DNA of 15,433 nucleotides from an uncultured Bacilli bacterium (GCA_910585915.1 CAJUGF010000013.1:1-15433), one strand, 5' to 3'. Shown: positions 1-7,780, numbered from the stretch's first letter. The notes: generated from the letters alone by a model not told the origin. A program made the numbers and translations.

Positions 1-1
1 C

Positions 2-418
2 TACAACCATAAAAACCTTTTTGAATTAAACAATAATCAAATAGTAGATGAAATTGAAAAAACGAATAATGTAATAAAAGAAGTAACCGGCAGCGATACG
101 CTTTATTTAAGACCACCGTATGGCAACACAAATAAAAATATTAAAAATCTTGCTAATATGTACAATATTCTTTGGGATTTAGATACTGAAGATTGGAAAT
201 ATAAAGATAAGAATAGAATAGCAAAATATATTATTGATAATGCTCATGATGGAGGAATAATTTTATTACACGATTTGTATGAGACATCAATTGATGGAGC
301 ATTACTGGCAATGGAAGAATTATCAAAAAATGGATATGCTTTTGTTACTATAGAAGAAATGGCAACTTTAAAAGGTATAACTCTTAATAAGGCAAGTAAT
401 TATTTTAATCTTAAATAA
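2..418 (+). CDS. Polysaccharide deacetylase (NodB domain), C-terminal part
   Basis: The reading frame is open from base 2 and gives the last 138 residues of a carbohydrate esterase family 4 (NodB) deacetylase; the N-terminus lies off the window. Members remove acetyl groups from N-acetylglucosamine or N-acetylmuramic acid, usually in peptidoglycan or exopolysaccharide outside the membrane. Visible motifs, in order: YNHKNL at the very start, which fits the second His of the metal-binding HTxxH motif; RPPYG at residues 37-41 of the fragment, with the conserved Arg; the W-D-D-W region at 58-65; and LLHD at 88-91 with the conserved His. An ATG at 158 is internal, because RPPYG lies upstream of it. 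The next gene is a wall amidase, consistent with an envelope role. The exact substrate cannot be told. The family call is firm. Confidence 0.9.
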   Translation, partial: YNHKNLFELNNNQIVDEIEKTNNVIKEVTGSDTLYLRPPYGNTNKNIKNLANMYNILWDLDTEDWKYKDKNRIAKYIIDNAHDGGIILLHDLYETSIDGALLAMEELSKNGYAFVTIEEMATLKGITLNKASNYFNLK

Positions 419-430
419 AAAAATATAAAT

Positions 431-459
431 TTGACGAATTTTTGACTTTTGTTTTATAC
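431..459 (+). promoter_or_regulatory. Sigma-A type promoter of the amidase gene
   Basis: TTGACG at 431-436 and TTATAC at 454-459 are separated by exactly 17 bases, in the 85-base gap before the amidase. A second TTGACT at 442 has no well-spaced -10 box. I see no clear terminator for the deacetylase in this gap, so some read-through is possible. Confidence 0.55.
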
Positions 460-503
460 CATATTCTTGTAAGTCTAAAATGGCTTAGTAAGGAGTTAGA
501 TAA

Positions 504-1202
504 ATGCAGCAAAGGAGAAGATATAAAAGGAAAAAATTAAAATCTAAAATCAAGATATTTATATTTGTACTATTATCATTATTTATTATACTTACTGGGA
601 ATAATCTATTAAAATTATCTCACGCAAGTAAAAATGAAATATCAGATAAAACTAGCACACAAGTAGATAATAAAAGTAAAAATATTGTAGAGTCTTCAGT
701 TTTTCCGAAAGAAGTGTATGGTGTTCCAGTTTTTACAAAATTGATAGACACAAATACATCAGCAAGAACTGGAGAAAAACGAGTTATTAAATACATAGTT
801 ATACACGAAACAGATAATTTTGAAAAAGGTGTTGGTGCTGCTAATCACGCAACATTTTTAGAAAATAATAACACAAGTCCCACATCTTGGCATTATACAG
901 TTGATGATAAGGAAATTTATCATCATATTCCAGATGATGAAAGAGCAAATCATGCAGGAGATAAAGAAGGAAATGATTATGGCATCGGTATAGAACTTTG
1001 TGTAAATGAAGATGGCGATTTTAATCAAACATTTGATAATGCTACAAAGTTAGTCGCATATCTTCTTAAATCTTACAATTTAGATATTAGTGCTATAAAA
1101 ACTCATCACGATTTTACAGGAAAAGAATGTCCTTACAATATATTAAAGAATAATAGATTAGGGGAATTCAAAGAAAAAGTCAGGTATTATTTAAATATTT
1201 GA
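504..1202 (+). CDS. Membrane-anchored N-acetylmuramoyl-L-alanine amidase (Amidase_2/PGRP fold)
   Basis: The predicted enzyme hydrolyses the bond between N-acetylmuramic acid and L-alanine in peptidoglycan, acting outside the cell. Residues 1-16 are strongly basic and 17-32 form one hydrophobic segment, so it is a signal anchor or uncleaved signal sequence. A Ser/Lys/Asn-rich linker runs to about 70. The Amidase_2 domain covers about 72-215. Zinc ligands fit His101 (VIHET), His201 (THHDFTGK) and Cys209 (ECP); WHYTVDD at 129-135 and Glu164 (GIGIELC) are also typical. There is no cell-wall repeat domain. The start at 504 is supported by AAGGAG at 490-495, 8 bases upstream. The domain resembles phage endolysins and the CwlA family, so it may be domesticated or belong to the transporter cassette that follows after 39 bases. 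Family is confident, physiological role is not. Confidence 0.92.
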   Translation: MQQRRRYKRKKLKSKIKIFIFVLLSLFIILTGNNLLKLSHASKNEISDKTSTQVDNKSKNIVESSVFPKEVYGVPVFTKLIDTNTSARTGEKRVIKYIVIHETDNFEKGVGAANHATFLENNNTSPTSWHYTVDDKEIYHHIPDDERANHAGDKEGNDYGIGIELCVNEDGDFNQTFDNATKLVAYLLKSYNLDISAIKTHHDFTGKECPYNILKNNRLGEFKEKVRYYLNI

Positions 1203-1241
1203 TATTTAGTTAAATAGTTTAAAGAAAGGATTTGATATATT

Positions 1242-2570
1242 ATGAAAAAACTATTAGCAATTTTAATTTTAATTGGTGGGATTTTCATCCTTTGTGGATG
1301 TCAAAAAAATATAAAAGAAGTATTTTTACCATCTAAAGGGGAAGAAGGAGAAGTTACAAATAATAGCAGTGATTTAAAATTTTTAAGTAATGGTGCTACT
1401 ACAAATGATGGATATTATTATTTAACAGATTATAGCAGATTAAATAATGGTAAACTTGCTAAACACTTAATGTATATTGATTTTAAAACAAAACAAGAAA
1501 TCCATTTATGTAATAATTCTGCTTGTACTCATAAAACAGAAGATTGTACTTCAGTTTTTAATAAAGATGAATTTCAGTTTGATTCTAAAGTCTTTATTTG
1601 GAACAATAAAATTTATGTTATAAGCAAAAGCACAGATACATCAGGGCAGGTTACAATGGGAGTTTTAGGTGAAACATCAAAAAACAATGTGGAAAGTAGC
1701 AAAGCTGTATTATATCAGTTAAATTTAGATGGAACAAATAGAGAGAAGATTTATACATTTGATGATAATGCTACAATAGAAGATTTTGTAATTGGTAGTG
1801 GTAATGGAATTTATTTGATTGCAAAAAAAGTTGAAACTAAATATACTGGTGGAAATGCTTATAACACTTCTAGTGAACGAAAACTTATCTATTTAGATTT
1901 AAACACTAAAAAAGAATCTACTATTCTTTCTTTGAATAGAAATGACAATATTGATTGGAAAGTTATTGGCAGTACAGGGAGAAACCTTATTTTATATGGT
2001 ATAGATTTAGGTGGACAAGTGACTGATGAAGAAAAACATAATAATAATGATTTGTATAAAAATTCTTCTGATGTTTTTGCACTTCTTGATATTGATAATG
2101 ATACCTTAAAAGAAGTTTATCGTGTGAAAGCACCTTCACGCACATATACGGTTGATGAAAAAAATTTGTATTATAACATAGATGGAAATAGCAAAATCTT
2201 AAAAATTGATTTAAAAACTGGTAAGGAAGAAACTTTAGCCAACTTATCTAGTGTTTGGATTGATCGAGTAATTGATAATAAATTATTATGTATAACAAAT
2301 AGTGGTAAAAATCCTATAAGTTATTTTATTGATGTAGATACAGGTAAGATGACAGAATCAAAAATTGTTAATAAGAGTACAGGATTTTCTATAGAAATAA
2401 TTAGTACATCTCAAAAAGAAGTTTTAGCAATATATGATTCTGATGTTACTTTTAATAGTGATGGTTCATGGACAACTCATAGCAATAAATATGGAGTAAT
2501 TAGTAAAGAAGATTTTTTTACTGGTCAAGATAGTTTCCAAAATATTAAAAGAGTTTATGGAGGTGAGTAA
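1242..2570 (+). CDS. Surface lipoprotein with Cys/His cluster, transporter-linked
   Basis: This is a 442-residue lipoprotein: lysines, a hydrophobic run, then the lipobox LCGC with Cys20 as the lipid-modified residue. It should sit on the outer face of the membrane. The mature part repeats short beta-type units with Tyr, Asp and Lys (for example YYYLTDY, MYIDFKT, LYQLNLDG, LIYLDLNT, ILKIDLKTGK), which looks like a beta-propeller of the DUF5050/WD40-like kind. A cluster at 90-102, C-x4-C-x-H-x4-C, could bind a metal or form disulfides; I recall similar clusters in Clostridia lipoproteins encoded beside ABC transporters, but cannot search. GAAAGGA around 1224-1230 is the ribosome site. The stop codon overlaps the ribosome site of the ABC ATPase, so the genes are translationally linked. 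Substrate unknown. Confidence 0.75.
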   Translation: MKKLLAILILIGGIFILCGCQKNIKEVFLPSKGEEGEVTNNSSDLKFLSNGATTNDGYYYLTDYSRLNNGKLAKHLMYIDFKTKQEIHLCNNSACTHKTEDCTSVFNKDEFQFDSKVFIWNNKIYVISKSTDTSGQVTMGVLGETSKNNVESSKAVLYQLNLDGTNREKIYTFDDNATIEDFVIGSGNGIYLIAKKVETKYTGGNAYNTSSERKLIYLDLNTKKESTILSLNRNDNIDWKVIGSTGRNLILYGIDLGGQVTDEEKHNNNDLYKNSSDVFALLDIDNDTLKEVYRVKAPSRTYTVDEKNLYYNIDGNSKILKIDLKTGKEETLANLSSVWIDRVIDNKLLCITNSGKNPISYFIDVDTGKMTESKIVNKSTGFSIEIISTSQKEVLAIYDSDVTFNSDGSWTTHSNKYGVISKEDFFTGQDSFQNIKRVYGGE

Positions 2571-2571
2571 A

Positions 2572-3285
2572 TTGCTAGAACTTGAACATATTTCAAAAGA
2601 ATACAAAAATAAAAAAGCCCTTAAAGATGTTAATTTGATTTTTGAAAATGGAATCTATGGACTTTTAGGTCCAAATGGAGCAGGGAAATCAACTCTTATG
2701 AATATAATAACGGGTAATTTAAGTCCAACACAAGGAAATGTAAAATGGAATAAAGAGGATATAAAAAAATTGGGTGCTTCTTATAGAAGTTTACTAGGTT
2801 TTGCTCCACAACAGCAGGGAATGTATGATAGTTTTTCTGGCACAAGATTTCTTTCTTATATGGCGACTTTAAAAGGCATACCAAAAAAAGAGTTAAATAA
2901 TGAAATTAAAAGAGTTTTAAATTATGTTAATATGATGGAAGTTAAAGACCAAAAAATAGGAACATACTCTGGAGGAATGAAACAAAGAATCTTAATAGCG
3001 CAAGCGATACTTGGAAACCCTAAAATAGTAGTTTTAGATGAACCTACTGCAGGGTTAGATCCAAAAGAGAGAGTGCGAATAAGAGAAAGGATTTCTGCAT
3101 TATCAAAAGAAAAAATAATTTTAGTTTCTACACATGTTGTATCTGATATTGAGTCTGTGGCAAATAAAATAATCCTTATTAGAAAAGGAAAGATTATTGA
3201 TACGGATTCAGTTGAGGCTCTTTGTGAAAAAAATAAGGTTTCTAGTTTAGAAGAAGTATATATGAAATTATTTGGAGATGAATAG
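2572..3285 (+). CDS. ABC transporter ATP-binding protein
   Basis: The protein is the nucleotide-binding subunit that powers the adjacent permease, on the cytoplasmic face. All motifs are present (numbering from the TTG start): Walker A GPNGAGKST at 33-41, Q-loop with APQQQ near 78-82, signature YSGGMKQ at 132-138, Walker B IVVLDEP at 152-158, and switch His in STHVV near 187. The arrangement is that of the ABC-2 export type (CcmA/NatA/BcrA-like). I chose TTG at 2572 because GGAGGTGAG at 2559-2567 is a strong ribosome site correctly spaced for it. The ATG at 2557 would place that site inside the coding region and extend the protein by five residues, overlapping the lipoprotein gene. Its length of 237 residues is normal. 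The permease begins two bases after its stop. Confidence 0.95.
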   Translation: MLELEHISKEYKNKKALKDVNLIFENGIYGLLGPNGAGKSTLMNIITGNLSPTQGNVKWNKEDIKKLGASYRSLLGFAPQQQGMYDSFSGTRFLSYMATLKGIPKKELNNEIKRVLNYVNMMEVKDQKIGTYSGGMKQRILIAQAILGNPKIVVLDEPTAGLDPKERVRIRERISALSKEKIILVSTHVVSDIESVANKIILIRKGKIIDTDSVEALCEKNKVSSLEEVYMKLFGDE

Positions 3286-3287
3286 AT

Positions 3288-5561
3288 ATGTGGAGTTTAA
3301 TCTATTTTGAATTAAAAAAAATATGGAATAAGAAAAGTTTTGTTTTTATAACTTGTTTGTTGTTAATTATAAATATATTTTTCCTTTGGTACACAAATTT
3401 AGAAAATGAAACAAAACCATCACTTTCTTCTTATAAAATGTTTCAAACTGAAATATTAAATATGAGTGAAAGTGAAAAAGAAGAATATGTAAAAAAATTA
3501 AAAAAGGATATTGATGGTATTTATTTTGTAATAGATATATTAAATATGCAGAAAAATGAAATTGGAAGTTCTTTTGTTGAACAGGAACTAAATGCGAATC
3601 CGGGGGTTTTTGAAACCTATTATGAAATATATAAAGCAGGAAATTATTTACATTTCACATCATCATTAGAGCAAGAACAAATTTTTATTAATGAAATATA
3701 TAATGAACAAGTCAAAGTATCAGGATATGATGATTATTTAGAAGGTATAAAAAAAGACAAAGGTAAATTAGAGGGAATTTCTATATTTAATAATCAAGAT
3801 GAAAATAATTTTTCTACTCGTAATATAAAGAAAAGTGCAAAAGATTATTCAGAGTTAAATTCTAGTAATGTTAAATTTATACCATCAAAAACAATCGTAT
3901 CAACTATTGAAAATATAGGAACAGACATACTTTTGCTTTTAATTACATTTTTATTTATTGGAAATTTAATCACTGAAGAAAAAGAAAAGAAGTTATTTTA
4001 TATTACTCGTAGTACAAAGTATGGAGTAGTACATTGTATTTTTGCCAAAATTATAGCCTTGTTTATTCATTGCATCATATTTAGCGTTTTGCTTTTTGGG
4101 ATAAATTATCTGTTTTTTGGAATATTTGGTGGATTTCATGATTTAGGAATAAAATTGCAATCTTTAGCACCATATATGGAAAGCAATTTTAATGGAAGCA
4201 TATTAGAATATCTTATTATTTCTATACTAACAAAAGGAATCGTTGTATTTGGAATTGGGACTATTATTACATCCCTTTGCATTATCTCTGATAGTATGAT
4301 ACTTCCGTATATGTTAGGTATATCATTTTTAGGGATAAGTTGGTTATTTTATAAAATTATACCAGCAGTATCAAATCTTAATATAATAAAGCACTTAAAT
4401 ATATTTGGTATTTTAAAAACAGAAAATTTATATGGCTCATATTTAAACTTTAATTTTTTTGAATATCCAATTTCAAGAATAACTTTTTCTTGGATTATGA
4501 TAGTAGGGTTACTTATACTTGGAATTTTCTTGTGTGTTAAGTTCTTTTTAAAAGGTAACAGTTTAGAATTAAAAAGATCTACTAAAAACTTCATATTGAA
4601 ATTTAAACCACATACTTCTTTATTTAAACACGAACTTTATAAAATTTTAATAACTAATAGAGGAATTATAATTATTTTGATATTTAGTCTGTTAATCTGT
4701 TATAACGAATTACAAAGAAGATATAGTCCATCACTTCAAGAGCAATATTATCAAAATATTATGTTGAAATTAGAGGGAAACCCAACTGAAGAAAAAACAG
4801 AACTTATTAAAGCAGAAAAATCAAGATTTGATGAAGCCTTTTCAAAAATATTAGAAATTGATGAACAAATTGCAAGAGGTGAGATAAATGATACAACTGG
4901 AGAAGCAATGAAAGTAAAATGGTATAGTATTACGGCTTTTTATCCTACCTTTGAGAAAGTATTAGAACAAGATAAGTATGTAAAAGAAAATGATGGAAAT
5001 TACATTTATGATACTGGATACTTATATTTATTTGGAGTAATGGATGATGGCATTCTTAATGACTTTATTCTTCTTTCTTTAAGTATTATATTTATGTTTT
5101 GCAATGTTATGGCGATTGAGTATCAAAATAAGGCAATAAATATACTAAAAGCGACAAAAAAAGGAAAAAAAGCAATTATTAAAACGAAAGTCAAGGCAAC
5201 TATGATTATTACTTTATTACTTTGCATTTTACCATTTGTTTGTAGATTTATTAGTGTTTCTAGGGCATTCCCAATAAATGGCTTTTTGCTATCAGCAAAA
5301 GATATATCTATTTATCATAATTTGCCATCTGGAATACTGGTGATAGGTTTGGTTTTATTAAAAATCTTTATCCAAGTTTTCTCTGGAATAATTATGACAA
5401 TGCTTATTTTAACTATTTCTGCTTGGAAAAAACATAATGTTCAAACTATATTTTTGGGGCTTTTGATACTTTGTGTGCCTTTAATATTAGTTATATTAGG
5501 TTTCGAGTATATGAAATTATTTTCGTTATATCCTTTATATTCATATATATTTGGAAACTAA
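3288..5561 (+). CDS. ABC-2 type permease, two fused halves (757 aa)
   Basis: This large membrane protein probably forms the channel for the preceding ATPase. Hydrophobic segments lie near residues 17-36, 212-228, 250-275, 307-357 (two) and 398-420, then again at 455-470, 590-608, 635-652, 690-712 and 728-748. The layout is repeated: each half begins with F-E-L-K-K or F-K-H-E-L, a first helix, then a long Glu/Lys-rich extracytoplasmic loop (about 40-205 and 475-585), followed by a helix bundle. It therefore looks like two ABC-2 permease units in one chain, about twice the usual size. The start ATG at 3288 has GGAG at 3274-3277. The export substrate (peptide, lipid or antibiotic) is not evident. 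No other permease is encoded next to it, so one chain with two ATPase copies would be a complete exporter. Confidence 0.85.
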   Translation: MWSLIYFELKKIWNKKSFVFITCLLLIINIFFLWYTNLENETKPSLSSYKMFQTEILNMSESEKEEYVKKLKKDIDGIYFVIDILNMQKNEIGSSFVEQELNANPGVFETYYEIYKAGNYLHFTSSLEQEQIFINEIYNEQVKVSGYDDYLEGIKKDKGKLEGISIFNNQDENNFSTRNIKKSAKDYSELNSSNVKFIPSKTIVSTIENIGTDILLLLITFLFIGNLITEEKEKKLFYITRSTKYGVVHCIFAKIIALFIHCIIFSVLLFGINYLFFGIFGGFHDLGIKLQSLAPYMESNFNGSILEYLIISILTKGIVVFGIGTIITSLCIISDSMILPYMLGISFLGISWLFYKIIPAVSNLNIIKHLNIFGILKTENLYGSYLNFNFFEYPISRITFSWIMIVGLLILGIFLCVKFFLKGNSLELKRSTKNFILKFKPHTSLFKHELYKILITNRGIIIILIFSLLICYNELQRRYSPSLQEQYYQNIMLKLEGNPTEEKTELIKAEKSRFDEAFSKILEIDEQIARGEINDTTGEAMKVKWYSITAFYPTFEKVLEQDKYVKENDGNYIYDTGYLYLFGVMDDGILNDFILLSLSIIFMFCNVMAIEYQNKAINILKATKKGKKAIIKTKVKATMIITLLLCILPFVCRFISVSRAFPINGFLLSAKDISIYHNLPSGILVIGLVLLKIFIQVFSGIIMTMLILTISAWKKHNVQTIFLGLLILCVPLILVILGFEYMKLFSLYPLYSYIFGN

Positions 5562-5610
5562 ATATAAGTTTTAGATTTAACTCATTTTAAATAAAAAAGA
5601 AAGGATTTTT

Positions 5611-5664
5611 ATGAAATATTTGTCTGAAATAATTAGGAAAGTAGGATATTATCAAACGGGATAA
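5611..5664 (+). pseudogene. Short open frame, likely broken start of the next cassette gene
   Basis: An ATG at 5611 follows a good ribosome site (GAAAGGA, 5599-5605, 5-base spacing) and starts a 17-residue peptide, MKYLSEIIRK then a stop at 5662. The site is as strong as those of the intact genes upstream. The frame runs straight into a response-regulator remnant in another frame. I read it as the surviving N-terminus of a lost gene; a real small peptide is possible but unsupported. Confidence 0.35.
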
Positions 5665-5666
5665 TA

Positions 5667-6048
5667 TTTAAGTTAATTGTACTAGAAGATGATCCAGAAG
5701 TAAGATATGAAATCTACGATTATTTAAAACACAATTATGAAGTATTTGTTACCAAAGATGAAAAAGAAGTTTTTAGAATTTTGAATTAAGTGATAAAAAA
5801 TGCTTATTCCAAAGTGATATTGCCGACTATATGAATCAGCCACTTGATAGTTGGAATTACAATTTAGAATAGGACATCTCCTTTAAAAAACAAAGTAATC
5901 AATATAGAAACTAATTAAAAAAGATGACTTAATAATAAATTGTAAAACTAACATAGTAGTTTATTGTGATAACAAATTAGAATTTTTCCATAAAGAATTT
6001 CAAATATTGTATCATTTGTACACTTCTCCCAACAAGCCAATCTATTGA
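5667..6048 (+). pseudogene. OmpR-type response regulator remnant
   Basis: Two separated pieces of one protein family lie in order. From 5667 to 5789 the frame reads FKLIVLEDDPEVRYEIYDYL and onward to a TAA: the first beta strand, the paired acidic residues (EDD) and first helix of a receiver domain, cut off after about 40 residues, before the phospho-accepting Asp. From 5908 to 6048, in another frame, comes INCKTNIVVYC and LEFFHKEFQILYHLY followed by TSPNKPIY and a stop. This matches the start of the OmpR/PhoB winged-helix domain (consensus L-T-x-K-E-F-x-I-L-x-L-L). The centre of the receiver and the DNA-recognition helix are missing and there are several stops. No start codon fits the first piece. 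It probably regulated the ABC cassette just upstream, as is common for such exporters; no kinase remnant is visible. Confidence 0.7.
5777..5872 (+). pseudogene. Unrecognised coding-like fragment inside the decay zone
   Basis: Between the two response-regulator pieces a third frame is open from 5777 to the TAG at 5870-5872 and reads FELSDKKCLFQSDIADYMNQ, then PLDSWNYNLE. The composition is protein-like, but I do not recognise it. It has no start codon or ribosome site. It could be inserted foreign sequence or a diverged centre of the regulator. Confidence 0.3.
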
Positions 6049-6143
6049 ATAGCCATAATTTTGGGCTAACTGTTTAAGCATAAGGGGTTGAATTTATATT
6101 CAGAATATGTACTTTTATGAATACCTAATTCAAATTTGATATG
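6022..6143 (-). pseudogene. XRE/Cro-type HTH regulator remnant
   Basis: On the minus strand, 6143 down to 6087 reads FELGIHKSTYSEYKFN, matching the recognition helix of XRE repressors (consensus LGISKSTYSRYE). A frameshift near 6085-6090 moves to a second frame reading PLMLKQLAQNYGYSIDWLVG then RS, down to 6022. This matches the end of the same domain (consensus L-x-x-L-A-x-x-x-x-V-S-I-D-Y-L-L-G-R-S). The second frame runs on without homology to a stop at 5977-5979. The N-terminal helices are absent, and a stop lies upstream in the second frame. Two motifs in the right order and spacing make chance unlikely. It is a dead DNA-binding regulator. Confidence 0.65.
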
Positions 6144-6327
6144 TATATTATGACATAGTCAGTTATAGCCAAAACATATAAAGATCAACTATTCCTAATA
6201 TACTAACAGAACACGTTGAATGTGTATGCTTGTTAAATAGACGATAAAGTTGCAAATAGGATATCTTTTGATTCTTAAGTATAAATCTTTATTTGTAGAA
6301 TACAATTTATCAGAATGGAGATGTCTT

Positions 6328-7701
6328 ATGAATCAAAAACAAATGATGATGGGAATTTTTGGCGTTTTTTTTCTTGGTATTCTTATGACGTTATTTCTTC
6401 CTTTTGCTTCTCACGAAGAGGATGGAGAATTAGAGACTGGAAGTATGGTTGCAAAAGTCATTGGAGAGAGTGCAAATACCTTAACTCTTCAGGATTCTAA
6501 TCATGGAATTTATACAATATCAAAGGGTAATTCGCAAGCAGATCTAGGTGATTATGTTTCAATTTTATATAGTGGATTATTGGATAGAAATATACAAGAA
6601 CAAGAAAAGTTGGTTATTCAATCGATTGAAGAAATTGACGAAAAAAGTTCTGAAATTCCAGGTAATTGGCAAGATTTAGGAATTTTTAGTAGGTTCTATG
6701 ATCAGGCTTATAAAAAGATGAAAACTATGAGTTTAGATGACAAAATTGGTCAGATTTTATTAGTGCGATATCCTGATAATGCGATTGAAGTAACTCAAAA
6801 ATATCAATTTGGAGGATATGTCTTTTTTGCAAAAGACTTTGCATCTAAAACTGAGGAAGAAGTGAAAAAGATGATTCGTGATGTTCAAAAAGTTTCTAAT
6901 ATACCACTTCTTACTGCTGTTGATGAAGAGGGGGGGAAAGTTGTTAGAGTAAGTAGTAATCCTAATTTAGTAGACAGTCCTTTTTTATCTTCACAAGAAC
7001 TTTATAAAAAGGGTGGACTGTCACTTATTAAAGAGGATACTCAAACAAAAAGTCGTGTGTTAAAAAATTTGGGACTAAATGTTAATTTAGCACCAGTTGT
7101 AGATGTATCAACAGATTCAAATGCTTATATTTATGCAAGAACTTTAGGGCAAAATACCAAAGTAACAAGTGATTATGCAAAAACAGTCATAAATGCTAGT
7201 CATGGGACGAGTGTTAGTTATACATTAAAACATTTTCCAGGGTATGGAAATAATGCTGATACTCATCAAGGAACAGCTACAGATACAAGAACTTTAGAAA
7301 CTTTAAGGGAAAATGATTTTCCACCTTTTGAAGCTGGAATCAAGTCCTCTGCAGAAGCAGTTTTAATTAGTCATAATACTTTGACTAATATTGATAGCAA
7401 AAATCCAGCTTCCTTGTCAGCTACTATTCATAATTTACTTCGAAATGAACTTTCGTTTTCAGGAATTGTTATTACTGATGATTTGGCAATGGGAGCAACT
7501 TCTAATATATCTAATGCTACTGTCAAAGCCATTCTTGCGGGAAATGATATGATTATTACTACAGATTATGAAAACAGTGTAAAAGAAATTAAGAATGCTA
7601 TTAATAGTGGAGTATTGGATGAAGCAATGATTGATAAATTGTCTTTTCGAATTCTTGCTTGGAAATATTATAAGGGCCTTTTATTTGATAACGAAAAATA
7701 G
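6328..7701 (+). CDS. Membrane-anchored glycoside hydrolase family 3 (NagZ-like beta-N-acetylhexosaminidase)
   Basis: The enzyme probably removes N-acetylglucosamine from muropeptides or wall fragments outside the membrane. Numbering from ATG 6328 (457 residues): one hydrophobic segment at about 7-27; a small beta-rich domain at about 40-105; then GH3 from about 135 to the end. Visible motifs are D-E-E-G-G at 199-203, KHFPG at 301-305, Asp311 and His313 (the acid/base dyad of NagZ enzymes, in NNADTH) and T-D-D-L-A-M near 383-388, whose first Asp (384) is the expected nucleophile. The usual KHFPGHG is KHFPGYG here. I chose 6328 because GGAG at 6317-6320 is 7 bases upstream and the hydrophobic anchor follows at once; the longer frame from TTG 6250 lacks such a site and runs into the decayed region. 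A strong terminator begins at its stop. Confidence 0.93.
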   Translation: MNQKQMMMGIFGVFFLGILMTLFLPFASHEEDGELETGSMVAKVIGESANTLTLQDSNHGIYTISKGNSQADLGDYVSILYSGLLDRNIQEQEKLVIQSIEEIDEKSSEIPGNWQDLGIFSRFYDQAYKKMKTMSLDDKIGQILLVRYPDNAIEVTQKYQFGGYVFFAKDFASKTEEEVKKMIRDVQKVSNIPLLTAVDEEGGKVVRVSSNPNLVDSPFLSSQELYKKGGLSLIKEDTQTKSRVLKNLGLNVNLAPVVDVSTDSNAYIYARTLGQNTKVTSDYAKTVINASHGTSVSYTLKHFPGYGNNADTHQGTATDTRTLETLRENDFPPFEAGIKSSAEAVLISHNTLTNIDSKNPASLSATIHNLLRNELSFSGIVITDDLAMGATSNISNATVKAILAGNDMIITTDYENSVKEIKNAINSGVLDEAMIDKLSFRILAWKYYKGLLFDNEK

Positions 7702-7746
7702 AATTGTAAAGTAATTGTACTTTTCTTGCAATTCTTTTTTTCTTTT
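7701..7746 (+). terminator. Rho-independent terminator after the GH3 gene
   Basis: GAATTG (7701-7706) pairs with CAATTC (7729-7734), and AAAGTA (7708-7713) with TACTTT (7718-7723), around an ATTG loop and with an asymmetric bulge. Seven T and then CTTTT follow (7735-7746). The hairpin starts on the last base of the stop codon. Confidence 0.75.
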
Positions 7747-7754
7747 ACTACAAT
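7726..7754 (+). promoter_or_regulatory. Promoter of the 498-residue gene, overlapping the terminator
   Basis: TTGCAA at 7726-7731 and TACAAT at 7749-7754 are spaced by exactly 17 bases. The -35 box lies in the 3' arm of the preceding terminator hairpin, and the spacer holds its T-run. Transcription would begin near 7761, about 20 bases before the ATG. Confidence 0.55.
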
Positions 7755-7780
7755 TTAATAAAAGAAAGAGTAAGATATTT

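Noticed and set aside
4349..4594. Open frame on the minus strand inside the permease gene
   Set aside because: It lies wholly antisense to a well-supported membrane protein, without a ribosome site or known motif; AT-rich shadow.
6250..6327. Upstream extension of the GH3 protein from TTG 6250
   Set aside because: No ribosome site, and it runs into decayed sequence; ATG 6328 has GGAG at 7-base spacing followed by the anchor helix.
5562..6327. Insertion sequence or attachment site in the decay zone
   Set aside because: I found no transposase motif, terminal inverted repeats or flanking direct repeats; only regulator remnants are supported.
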